Assembly: GCA_030612305.1 (NCBI GenBank)
Contig: JAUWOG010000046.1
Location: forward strand, 1-9,864
Length of the DNA stretch: 9,864 nt
DNA from: Armatimonadota bacterium
GTDB lineage: Bacteria; Armatimonadota; Zipacnadia; Zipacnadales; UBA11051
Direction of reading: 5' to 3'
Made by a program: the position numbers and the translations under genes. The notes beneath the pieces are model-generated. The model had not been told where the DNA came from and did not search any database. It saw only the letters and a list, made by a program, of their open reading frames with translations. Of this stretch, positions 1 to 5,831 are shown one piece after another (positions within the stretch are counted from its first letter, which is position 1; every line of letters starts with the position of its first letter).

Positions 1-12
1 AGGGGGCTGCCG

Positions 13-663
13 TTATCCCGTATCCCCCGGCGGCCAGAGGCGCAAGAGCAGATACGCGATGAGGTAGCCCAGCGCCGCCCCGATTATCACGTCGGACAGA
101 TAGTGCTTGTCCAGCATCAGCCGCCCGCCGGCAATAAATGCAGCAACCGCATACGCCGGCCAGCGCCAGCGCGGGAAATATGCCGCAGCCACAGTCGCGA
201 GCATGAAGCTGAAAGCCGCGTGCCCGGAGGGGCAGGAATTGAAGTCGTGGCCGGGACCGTAGAAGCCCGGCGGCGGCGGAGTAAGCGCGGGATTGTCATA
301 GTCGCACGGTCGCGGCCGGCCAATCAGCCATTTCAGCAGGTCGGTGGACAGCGCCTGCGCCACGATGCCGCAGACGATCGTCAGAGCCGCACGCCGCCAG
401 CGCCGCCAGGCCAGGACAATCACTATCAGCGCCAGCGCCGAGCCGATCTTCGTGTCGCCCATCTCAGCGCCAAGCAAGGCCAGCGCGGCGACAAGCGGCA
501 TCGCCTCCAGCGGCTCGGTCAGGTCATCGAAGCGCTGGTCAACGAACGCGATGCAGAGGGCGACTGCGACAACGAGCAGCGCGGCAATCGCGAGCCGCTT
601 GCGCAGCGAGTGGCGACGATCGGCAGGTGCCTCCGGCGGATCAGTGGATTCGGTGCTCGGCAT
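13..663 (-). CDS. PAP2-family membrane phosphatase
   Basis: This is a type 2 phosphatidic acid phosphatase superfamily protein of 216 residues, an integral membrane enzyme that removes phosphate from lipid phosphates such as phosphatidate or undecaprenyl pyrophosphate. All three family motifs are visible: KX6RP (K111 to R118-P119), PSGH at 145-148 with the catalytic His148, and the third motif with R181, His187 and Asp191. About five or six hydrophobic helices surround them (near 22-40, 55-68, 73-85, 92-105, 150-163, 168-180 and 192-208), after a charged cytoplasmic N-terminus. I chose the ATG at 663 because GGAG (complement of 672-675) sits 8 bases upstream. A TTG at 705 would add 14 residues and has no comparable site. 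The gene is divergent from the UroD-fold gene. The substrate cannot be told from the sequence: undecaprenyl-pyrophosphate or lipid-phosphate phosphatase are both possible. Confidence 0.93.
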   Translation of the reverse strand: MPSTESTDPPEAPADRRHSLRKRLAIAALLVVAVALCIAFVDQRFDDLTEPLEAMPLVAALALLGAEMGDTKIGSALALIVIVLAWRRWRRAALTIVCGIVAQALSTDLLKWLIGRPRPCDYDNPALTPPPPGFYGPGHDFNSCPSGHAAFSFMLATVAAAYFPRWRWPAYAVAAFIAGGRLMLDKHYLSDVIIGAALGYLIAYLLLRLWPPGDTG

Positions 664-715
664 GAGGGCGACTCCAATAGGAGGACAGGCAGGATTACTT
701 GCCAATCAAGCAGGA

Positions 716-743
716 TTGCGCGCGGTGCTGCGAGTACTATAAC
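716..743 (+). promoter_or_regulatory. Candidate promoter for the UroD-PAC2-sulfatase run
   Basis: A TTGCGC box at 716-721 is followed after 16 bases by TATAAC at 738-743, about 70 bases before the first start codon. The -10 matches the housekeeping consensus at five of six positions but the -35 is weak. The same AT-rich island reads TATAGT on the minus strand (complement of 736-741), so it may also carry the -10 of the divergent phosphatase gene. Confidence 0.3.
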
Positions 744-811
744 ATAGGTTGTGCCGAACAGAACATCAACCTGTAGCGCAAGCCCACAGCATTACCACGG
801 AGGTACGAGCA

Positions 812-1993
812 ATGGCCGGTGCCATGAGCAGCCGCCAACGGATGCTGGCGGCGATAGAGGCCCGCGAGGTGGATTGCGTGCCCTGCAGCTTCATGATCTT
901 CGCCGCACTCCGCAGCCGCTGCGAGACTGACGAGGAATTCGTGCGCCGGCAAGTCGAGATGGGCCTCGACCCCGTCGTCCCGATCGCGACATGGGCCTCC
1001 ACGCGCGGCCAGGAGCACCGCGACCTCCCCGGGATTCCCATGCGCTACCCGCCCGAGGTCGAAGTCCGTCGGTGGCGCGAAGAGCGCGACGACGGCCCCG
1101 ACATCCTGCACAAGGAATACGTCACGCCCGACGGGACGCTGAAGACGGAGGTGCTCGCGACGGAGGACTGGCCGTACCCGGATCATGTGCCGCTGTGTGA
1201 CGACTACCTGGTCCCGCGCGCGAAGAAGTTCCCCATCGAGGGACCGGAGGATCTGGCGGCTCTCCGGCATCTGCTGGCACCGCCGCAGCCGGAGGCGCTG
1301 GCATTCTTCCGCGAGAATGCGGCCAGGGCCAGGGCGCTGGCGGAGGAACTCGAGTTGATAGTGACGGGCGGCATGGGCGTGGCGATGGATGCCATGGGCT
1401 GGCTGTGCGGGATGCAGGAGGGCATTTTCCATGCGCTGGACCGGCCCGAGATGATAGACGAGCTGGCCCGCATTATCCACGAATGGAACCTCGCGCGGAT
1501 GCGTGAGGTGCTCGCGACCGGAGTGGACATCTTCGTGCAGCGGGCGTGGTATGAGGGCACTGATTTCTGGTCGCCGCCGATGTATCAGCGCTTCATCCTG
1601 CCCTATCTGAGGGAGGCGGTCGCGCTGGCCCACGATGCCGGCGCGAAATTCGCCTACATCAACACCAGCGGCACGATGGGCATTCTCGACTATCTGCTCG
1701 AAGCGGGTGTGGATGTGCTCATCGGCGTGGACCCGGTCGAGGGCATGAGCACCGACATGCAGGCGATGCGCGAGCGCACCGGCGAGAGGATGGCGCTGGG
1801 GGGCGGCGTCAACGGCTTCGTCACCGTCGAGATGGGCGAAGATGAGGAGATCCGAGATGCGGTGAGGGAAGCCATCGCAACGCTGGGCCCGCGCGGCTTC
1901 ATTCTCTCGCCGGTGGACAATATCCGCGACGAAAGCGAGCAGACCCGCCGGCGCGTGGACACCTTCATCACGGCCTGGCAGGAGATGTGCTAG
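812..1993 (+). CDS. Uroporphyrinogen decarboxylase-fold (URO-D/MtaA-like) protein
   Basis: This 393-residue protein belongs to the URO-D superfamily, a TIM-barrel family that includes HemE and the cobamide:coenzyme M methyltransferases MtaA and CmuA. The fold is recognised from the barrel-end segments AYINTSGTMGILDYLLEAG (about 281-299), VDVLIGVDP, the LGGGVNG strand (about 328-334) and GFILSPVDNI near the C-terminus. It lacks the Arg-rich N-terminal signature of true HemE, so heme synthesis is unlikely. The His-X-Cys zinc motif of MtaA-type methyltransferases is replaced by N284-T285-S286, and no cysteine appears from about residue 200 until the last residue. Zinc-dependent thiol methylation is therefore also doubtful. 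The start at 812 is set by GGAGG at 799-803; an upstream TTG at 749 has no such site. It is probably the first gene of a three-gene run. Its reaction is unknown; such paralogs are often numerous in carbohydrate-degrading environmental bacteria. Confidence 0.88.
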   Translation: MAGAMSSRQRMLAAIEAREVDCVPCSFMIFAALRSRCETDEEFVRRQVEMGLDPVVPIATWASTRGQEHRDLPGIPMRYPPEVEVRRWREERDDGPDILHKEYVTPDGTLKTEVLATEDWPYPDHVPLCDDYLVPRAKKFPIEGPEDLAALRHLLAPPQPEALAFFRENAARARALAEELELIVTGGMGVAMDAMGWLCGMQEGIFHALDRPEMIDELARIIHEWNLARMREVLATGVDIFVQRAWYEGTDFWSPPMYQRFILPYLREAVALAHDAGAKFAYINTSGTMGILDYLLEAGVDVLIGVDPVEGMSTDMQAMRERTGERMALGGGVNGFVTVEMGEDEEIRDAVREAIATLGPRGFILSPVDNIRDESEQTRRRVDTFITAWQEMC

Positions 1994-2020
1994 CAACCAC
2001 AATGGCGGAGAGGGATGAGC

Positions 2021-2965
2021 ATGGAGAACCTGACGATCTACGAGACGCCGGAGCTTGAGCGTCCCCGCATGATTCTGGGCTTCACCGGATGGATGGACGG
2101 AGGGCGTGTCTCCACCGGCACAGTCAACTACCTGGCTGAGAAACTGCAGGCGCCGAGGCTTGCGGAGATCGCGTCACCGGAGTTCTATATTCTGAACTTC
2201 CCGGTCTCGACGATTCCGGTGACTGTGGTGGCAGACCGCGCCAGGACGTTCGTCAGCTCGGTAAATCCGATGGAGTTCGCGGCGATATTCAGGCCCTATG
2301 CCGAGATAAGAGACGGCATCATACAAGAGCTAAAATTCCCGGAGAATGAGTTCCGCTATTCCGAGAGCGCCAATCTCATACTCTTCTCAGGCGAGGAGCC
2401 GCATATCAGGTGGCGCGAGTACTGTGACTGCATCTTCGCTGTCGCGAGGCAGTTCGGGGTGCAGGAGTTCTACTTCATCGGCAGCGTCTCCAGCCCGATT
2501 CCGCATACCAGGGAACCGCGCGTGCGCGCCTCCGTGGCAACCGAGGCCCTCAAGGAAAAACTGAAAGAGTTCGACATCGGTTTCGGGGATTACGAAGGCC
2601 CGGCCGGCCTCGTCACTTACCTCACCATGCTTTCCGTTGACGAGGGGGTGGACATGAGCAACCTCGTCCTCGAGGTGCCGCATTATCCATTCCTCGACAT
2701 GCCCACCTATCCGCGCAGCATTCTCAGGGCCGTCTCAGTCCTCGGCAGACTCCTGGACCTCGACATCGGCTCATCTGACCTCGTCACGGCGGCCGACACA
2801 ACGGAAGATAAGCTCAATGAGGCCATGGCGGAGAACGAAGCATTCAACGAGCTGGTGAAAAAGCTCGAAGAGGCGTATGACTCCGAAGAGGCCGCCGGCG
2901 ATCAGGACCTCCTCCGCCGCCTGATAGAGGGCCTTGACCTCAGCGGGGACCAGGAGCGGGACTGA
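2021..2965 (+). CDS. PAC2-family protein
   Basis: This is a protein of the PAC2 family (named after a eukaryotic proteasome assembly chaperone), 314 residues and soluble, with no signal peptide. The family signature is seen in the N-terminal segment around RMILGFTGWMDGG, the core ILFSGEEPHIRW followed by the FGVQEFYFIGSVSSPIPHTR segment, and EGPAGLVTYLTM with VPHYPFLDMPTYPRS. The last 50 or so residues are acidic and helical (NEAFNELVKKLEEAYDSEE), as in many bacterial members. Bacterial PAC2 proteins have no settled biochemical role; a link to proteasomes applies only where proteasome genes exist, and none are in this window. Two Met codons compete: 2015, and 2021, which is better spaced from the GGAGAGGG tract at 2007-2014. 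The gene starts 27 bases after the UroD-fold stop and ends 41 bases before the sulfatase, suggesting co-transcription. Confidence 0.85.
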   Translation: MENLTIYETPELERPRMILGFTGWMDGGRVSTGTVNYLAEKLQAPRLAEIASPEFYILNFPVSTIPVTVVADRARTFVSSVNPMEFAAIFRPYAEIRDGIIQELKFPENEFRYSESANLILFSGEEPHIRWREYCDCIFAVARQFGVQEFYFIGSVSSPIPHTREPRVRASVATEALKEKLKEFDIGFGDYEGPAGLVTYLTMLSVDEGVDMSNLVLEVPHYPFLDMPTYPRSILRAVSVLGRLLDLDIGSSDLVTAADTTEDKLNEAMAENEAFNELVKKLEEAYDSEEAAGDQDLLRRLIEGLDLSGDQERD

Positions 2966-3006
2966 CAAAAGGCGCAACGCGATCTCCACCAGGAGCAGGT
3001 GATACC

Positions 3007-4482
3007 ATGCCCAAGGACAGGCCGAACTTCATTGTAGTGACTACCGACCAGCAGCGCTATGACACCCTCGGCGTGACCGGAAATGACATCGTGCAGACGC
3101 CGCACTATGATGCGCTGGCCCGACGCGGGACACTCTTCACGGGCGCATATACCCAGAATCCGGTCTGCATTCCGAGCCGCGCGTGCCTCCACACCGGTCG
3201 CTATTGCCACCAGCATGGCGTCCAGTATATGGAGTCGGAGATTGATACCACGCCGCCGCTGCCGCCCTGGGAGACGACCTTCATGGAGCGGCTCCAGGGC
3301 GCCGGCTACCGCACTGGAGCAGTCGGCAAGATCCACATGATGCAGCCGAAGGGCTATCACGAGATGCAGCTCACGGGGGGCAAGGGCGCGCGCTGGACGC
3401 AGCAGATCGGGCAGGATATCGGCCCGGCTCCGCTCGGCCCGGCCTATGCCGCATGGCTCGAAAAGAAGCGCCCCGGAGCCTATGAGCAGATATACGAGCA
3501 GCGCCGCCGGCCGGAGTACAAGGCCCAGCGCGGGGCCATCATCAACTGCCTCGACGAAGACGAATATGTTGACTACTGGGCCGCCGAGATGGCCATCGAG
3601 TTCCTCCAGCGGCGCGACGGCTCCGAGCCGTGGATGCTCTGGGTCGGCTTCTGCGGCCCGCACGGCCCTGCCGATCCGCCGCGCCGCTATGCCGAGATGT
3701 ACGACATCCCCGAAATGCCGGTGCCCTATACGTGGCTGTGCGACTGCGCCGACAAGCCCGAGTTCATGCGCCGCAAGGACGTCCCCGCCGACATCTCCGC
3801 CGCAGACCGCCTCATCCTGCAGCGCTGGCATGCCTACTACTACGCCGAGATGACCTTCATTGATGACATGATCGGGCGCATCCTCCAGCAGTTGGAAAAG
3901 CAGGGCTTCGGCGACGATACCATCGTCATCACCACCAGCGATCATGGCGAGATGCTGGGGCATCTGGGCCGGTGGGGAAAAGGCAACTTCCTCGAGCAGG
4001 TCACGCGCATGCCGACGATCTTCAGCCTCCCGAACGGGAACCCGGTCCGCGAATTCGACGGGCTCGTCGAGAACTTCCGCATCGCGCCGACGGTGCTCGA
4101 CTATGCCGGTGTTGCAGCGCCGCCGGAGATGGCCGCCACGAGCCTCCGGCCCATCCTCGAAGGGGGCGGCGAGCCGGACGAGTCGGCGCTGTGCGAGTAC
4201 GTGGACAACTTCCGCGAGAAGGCCGGGGCCTGCGTCCGCACCGAGCGCTACAAGTACGCCCGCTGGACGAATATCGCCGAGGGCTACGCGTACACCGGCG
4301 AGCTATACGATATGGAGAACGACCCCGAGGAGAGCCGGAACTTGTGGCATGACCCGGACTATGCACAGGTGCGGCGGGAGATGGCGGAGCTACTCAGCGA
4401 CCGCCTGCTGGCGAGCCAGGAGCCGGCGTACACGTCATGGCTTGCCCAGCCGCCAGCGCATGTGATGGGTAAGGGGCGGTGA
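3007..4482 (+). CDS. Sulfatase (arylsulfatase family, Cys-type)
   Basis: This 491-residue type I sulfatase hydrolyses sulfate esters, probably on a carbohydrate or phenolic substrate. The catalytic motif CIPSR has Cys54 as the residue oxidised to formylglycine, followed by ACLHTGRY. Metal ligands are visible at Asp14-Gln15 (TTDQQRYD) and Asp312-His313 (TSDHGE). Supporting active-site residues are Lys108 and His110 (GKIHM) and Lys325 (RWGKGN). Length and layout match iduronate-2-sulfatase or choline-sulfatase-like bacterial enzymes. There is no signal peptide: the protein begins with charged residues and goes straight into the first beta strand. It would therefore act in the cytosol, or this start is downstream of an unseen one. 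AGGAG at 2991-2995 supports the ATG at 3007. A formylglycine-generating enzyme or anSME must be encoded elsewhere, as none is in the window. Its last 31 coding bases reappear at 5175-5205. Confidence 0.95.
   Translation: MPKDRPNFIVVTTDQQRYDTLGVTGNDIVQTPHYDALARRGTLFTGAYTQNPVCIPSRACLHTGRYCHQHGVQYMESEIDTTPPLPPWETTFMERLQGAGYRTGAVGKIHMMQPKGYHEMQLTGGKGARWTQQIGQDIGPAPLGPAYAAWLEKKRPGAYEQIYEQRRRPEYKAQRGAIINCLDEDEYVDYWAAEMAIEFLQRRDGSEPWMLWVGFCGPHGPADPPRRYAEMYDIPEMPVPYTWLCDCADKPEFMRRKDVPADISAADRLILQRWHAYYYAEMTFIDDMIGRILQQLEKQGFGDDTIVITTSDHGEMLGHLGRWGKGNFLEQVTRMPTIFSLPNGNPVREFDGLVENFRIAPTVLDYAGVAAPPEMAATSLRPILEGGGEPDESALCEYVDNFREKAGACVRTERYKYARWTNIAEGYAYTGELYDMENDPEESRNLWHDPDYAQVRREMAELLSDRLLASQEPAYTSWLAQPPAHVMGKGR
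4446..4476 (+). repeat. Direct repeat, copy A (inside the sulfatase 3' end)
   Basis: These 31 bases encode the sulfatase C-terminus (QPPAHVMGKG) and match 5175-5205 at 29 of 31 positions, with the last 21 bases identical. The copies lie 729 bases apart in the same orientation and flank the minus-strand membrane protein gene. Confidence 0.8.
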
Positions 4483-4563
4483 CATGGCGGCTGCCAGCAT
4501 CGCCACGGCCAGCGGCGCAAGGCACATCGGAGAGCTCGACGTCAGCCAAGCACGTTAGGTTCT

Positions 4564-5118
4564 TCAAGAAGGCTGGATTGCGGAGATCACAGACAGGATC
4601 ACCGCCCAGTGCACGCTGAATGCAAGAAAAAGCGCCAGAGCAATGCGGGCGTGAAGACGCTGTTGTCCCTCACGTCGAAATGCGCAAAATAGGGCGGGGG
4701 TCATGGCCAAAACGGCGATGCCGAGGAAACCGATGATGACGTCCGCGGGTACATGACGAAACTCGCCCGTGGGGTCCGTGGAATTCGCGATATCGGACAT
4801 CCACGTCAACTGGCCAACAGCTACGCCGCCGAGCCACGCAGCCAGCAAAGCACCCATATAGGTCACGACAATGCCCAGCACCATCCAGCCGTCAGCAGGC
4901 TCGGTGTCAGACTCTTGAGCCTCAGCCCGGTACAGTATGATGCCGCTAACCACCAGAACTAGCGCGGGAGCTATTAATGCGAAGATAGAAAGCACAGTCT
5001 GGGGCAGGCTCAATTCGCCCGTGCACGCGAGCAGGCACCCCGCAGCACCCGAGTATAAACCATGCGCTACGCCGATGATGATTACCAAGACGGCAAGAAC
5101 GCGACCGGTTGTAGTCAT
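4564..5118 (-). CDS. Small integral membrane protein, function unknown
   Basis: This 184-residue protein has about five predicted membrane helices: roughly 6-27 (VLAVLVIIIGVAHGLY), 42-65 (TVLSIFALIAPALVLVV), 78-105 (MVLGIVVTYMGALLAAWLGG), 126-148 (VIIGFLGIAVLAMTPALF) and 157-180 (ARIALALFLAFSVHW). I do not recognise the family. Helix 1 runs into GAAGCLLAC, so there are two cysteines near the first membrane exit, and a short charged loop (YRAEAQESDTEPADG) separates helices 2 and 3. The start at 5118 is supported by GGAGG (complement of 5129-5133) 10 bases upstream and by an extended -10 promoter further up. The open frame continues upstream to 5493, but that part reads as non-coding. The gene converges on the sulfatase gene and sits between two direct repeat copies, so it may be a later insertion. 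Confidence 0.72.
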   Translation of the reverse strand: MTTTGRVLAVLVIIIGVAHGLYSGAAGCLLACTGELSLPQTVLSIFALIAPALVLVVSGIILYRAEAQESDTEPADGWMVLGIVVTYMGALLAAWLGGVAVGQLTWMSDIANSTDPTGEFRHVPADVIIGFLGIAVLAMTPALFCAFRREGQQRLHARIALALFLAFSVHWAVILSVISAIQPS

Positions 5119-5163
5119 CTCGCTGTATCCTCCGTGGATGACATAAGTGCGCCCGACCTCAGT

Positions 5164-5172
5164 ATTATACCA
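5164..5172 (-). promoter_or_regulatory. Extended -10 promoter of the membrane protein gene
   Basis: Read on the minus strand, this is TGGTATAAT: a perfect TATAAT (complement of 5164-5169) with the TG of an extended -10 one base upstream (5171-5172). No good -35 lies 16-18 bases further up, which is usual for extended -10 promoters. A start site near 5157 would give a leader of about 40 bases carrying the GGAGG site. The promoter ends two bases short of direct repeat copy B. Confidence 0.6.
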
Positions 5173-5174
5173 TA

Positions 5175-5205
5175 CCAGCCCCCGGCGCATGTGATGGGTA
5201 AGGGG
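5175..5205 (+). repeat. Direct repeat, copy B (sulfatase tail remnant)
   Basis: This matches 4446-4476 at 29 of 31 bases. Both mismatches are in the first third, and 21 bases in a row are identical. Read in the sulfatase frame it gives YQPPAHVMGKGKEQG and then a stop at 5218, so it still looks like a protein C-terminus. Upstream of 5175 the similarity to the sulfatase ends at once. Confidence 0.8.
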
Positions 5206-5314
5206 AAGGAGCAAGGGTGAGGTCGGCTCATTCTGCCGCAGCCTTGCGCCATACACGCAGAACGCCCATACTGTAGGCACTACACCGAGCGCAATAACCG
5301 CCCCGGAGGTCGAG

Positions 5315-5518
5315 ATGCGGACGACTATCGTGCTGGATGACGAGCTTGTCAGACGCGCCCAGGAGCTGACCGGCATACGCACAAAGAAGGGCGTCGTCAC
5401 CGAGGGTCTGAAGCTGCTGGTGCGCATCGAAGAGCAGAAGAAGCTGCGCGAACTGTACGGGCAGGTCGAGTGGGAAGGCGACCTAGAGACCATGCGCGAG
5501 GGGCGGAAACAAGACTGA
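5315..5518 (+). CDS. vapB: VapB-family antitoxin (orphan)
   Basis: This 67-residue protein matches the VapB-type antitoxins: a ribbon-helix-helix-like N-terminus (MRTTIVLDDELVRRAQELTG), the middle segment TKKGVVTEGLKLLVR, and the characteristic tail GQVEWEGDLETMREGR that wraps a PIN-domain toxin. It would bind its own promoter and neutralise a VapC ribonuclease. GGAGG at 5305-5309 lies 5 bases before the ATG. The usual partner, a PIN-domain gene of about 130 codons overlapping or just after the stop, is missing: the next 313 bases hold no such frame on either strand. It may therefore be a solitary antitoxin, the remnant of a pair, or a partner of a VapC elsewhere. The cognate toxin cannot be judged from this window. 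Confidence 0.82.
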   Translation: MRTTIVLDDELVRRAQELTGIRTKKGVVTEGLKLLVRIEEQKKLRELYGQVEWEGDLETMREGRKQD

Positions 5519-5555
5519 GGTGGGCATTGCCGTAATGGAGAGGCCGCGTCGAGGG

Positions 5556-5578
5556 GCGGTCGTGCCGTTCACGACCGC
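5556..5578. other. Perfect 9-bp hairpin inside the inverted-repeat element
   Basis: GCGGTCGTG (5556-5564) pairs fully with CACGACCGC (5570-5578) across a 5-base loop. No T-run follows on either strand, so a Rho-independent terminator is not supported. It lies 38 bases after the antitoxin stop. Confidence 0.6.
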
Positions 5579-5640
5579 GCGAGGCCGGCCACACGCATCA
5601 GAACAGTATATGGCGGTTGACATGGCTGGGCCAGCCTTGT

Positions 5641-5661
5641 GAGCTTTGCTCCGCAAAGCTC
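5641..5661. other. Perfect 9-bp hairpin with 3-base loop
   Basis: GAGCTTTGC (5641-5649) pairs fully with GCAAAGCTC (5653-5661) around the loop TCC. No T-run follows. It is the second strong hairpin within the inverted-repeat element. Confidence 0.6.
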
Positions 5662-5831
5662 CCTGCGACAGGCCCCTCCATTACGGCAAACAGCTCTCCG
5701 ACGCCCGCTATTTCATCTGCGCGAAGTGTGCCGCGAAGGCGAGGCCGAGACCGACAATCACACTCGCTGCCAGGCCGACGCGGGCGCGAGTCGCGGCCCT
5801 GCATTCTTCCTGAGCAAGGAGAGAGACGACG

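Larger units (their letters stand above)
5527..5689. repeat. 163-base element bounded by 19-base inverted repeats
   Basis: The gene-free stretch 5519-5831 contains this element. Bases 5527-5545 are the reverse complement of 5671-5689 with one mismatch (TTGCCGTAATGGAGAGGCC against a G at position 15). Pairing continues imperfectly inward (GTCG and AGGG with a bulge). Inside lie two perfect hairpins (5556-5578 and 5641-5661) and a weaker one at 5624-5636, so a single strand could fold into a cloverleaf-like shape. No target-site duplication is visible at the edges. It could be a non-autonomous miniature mobile element, a dispersed intergenic repeat, or a structured RNA. Confidence 0.65.

Noticed and set aside
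812..1993. Annotation as HemE (uroporphyrinogen decarboxylase of heme synthesis)
   Set aside because: The N-terminal arginine signature that binds the porphyrin side chains is absent and no heme genes are nearby.
737..2002. 421-codon minus-strand open frame
   Set aside because: It lies wholly opposite the UroD-fold gene and is rich in Arg, His and Ala, the usual mirror of GC-rich codon use. It has no recognisable domain.
2902..3963. 353-codon minus-strand open frame
   Set aside because: It is opposite the sulfatase, whose motifs are unmistakable. Its composition is that of an antisense shadow.
5119..5493. N-terminal extension of the membrane protein frame
   Set aside because: The extra 125 residues are low-complexity Ser/Arg-rich sequence antisense to vapB and its leader. 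The ATG at 5118 has a ribosome binding site and a promoter just upstream.
5617..5622. Perfect TTGACA box upstream of the glycosidase
   Set aside because: No acceptable -10 hexamer lies 16-18 bases downstream (the 17-base position reads TGAGCT), and it sits inside the inverted-repeat element.
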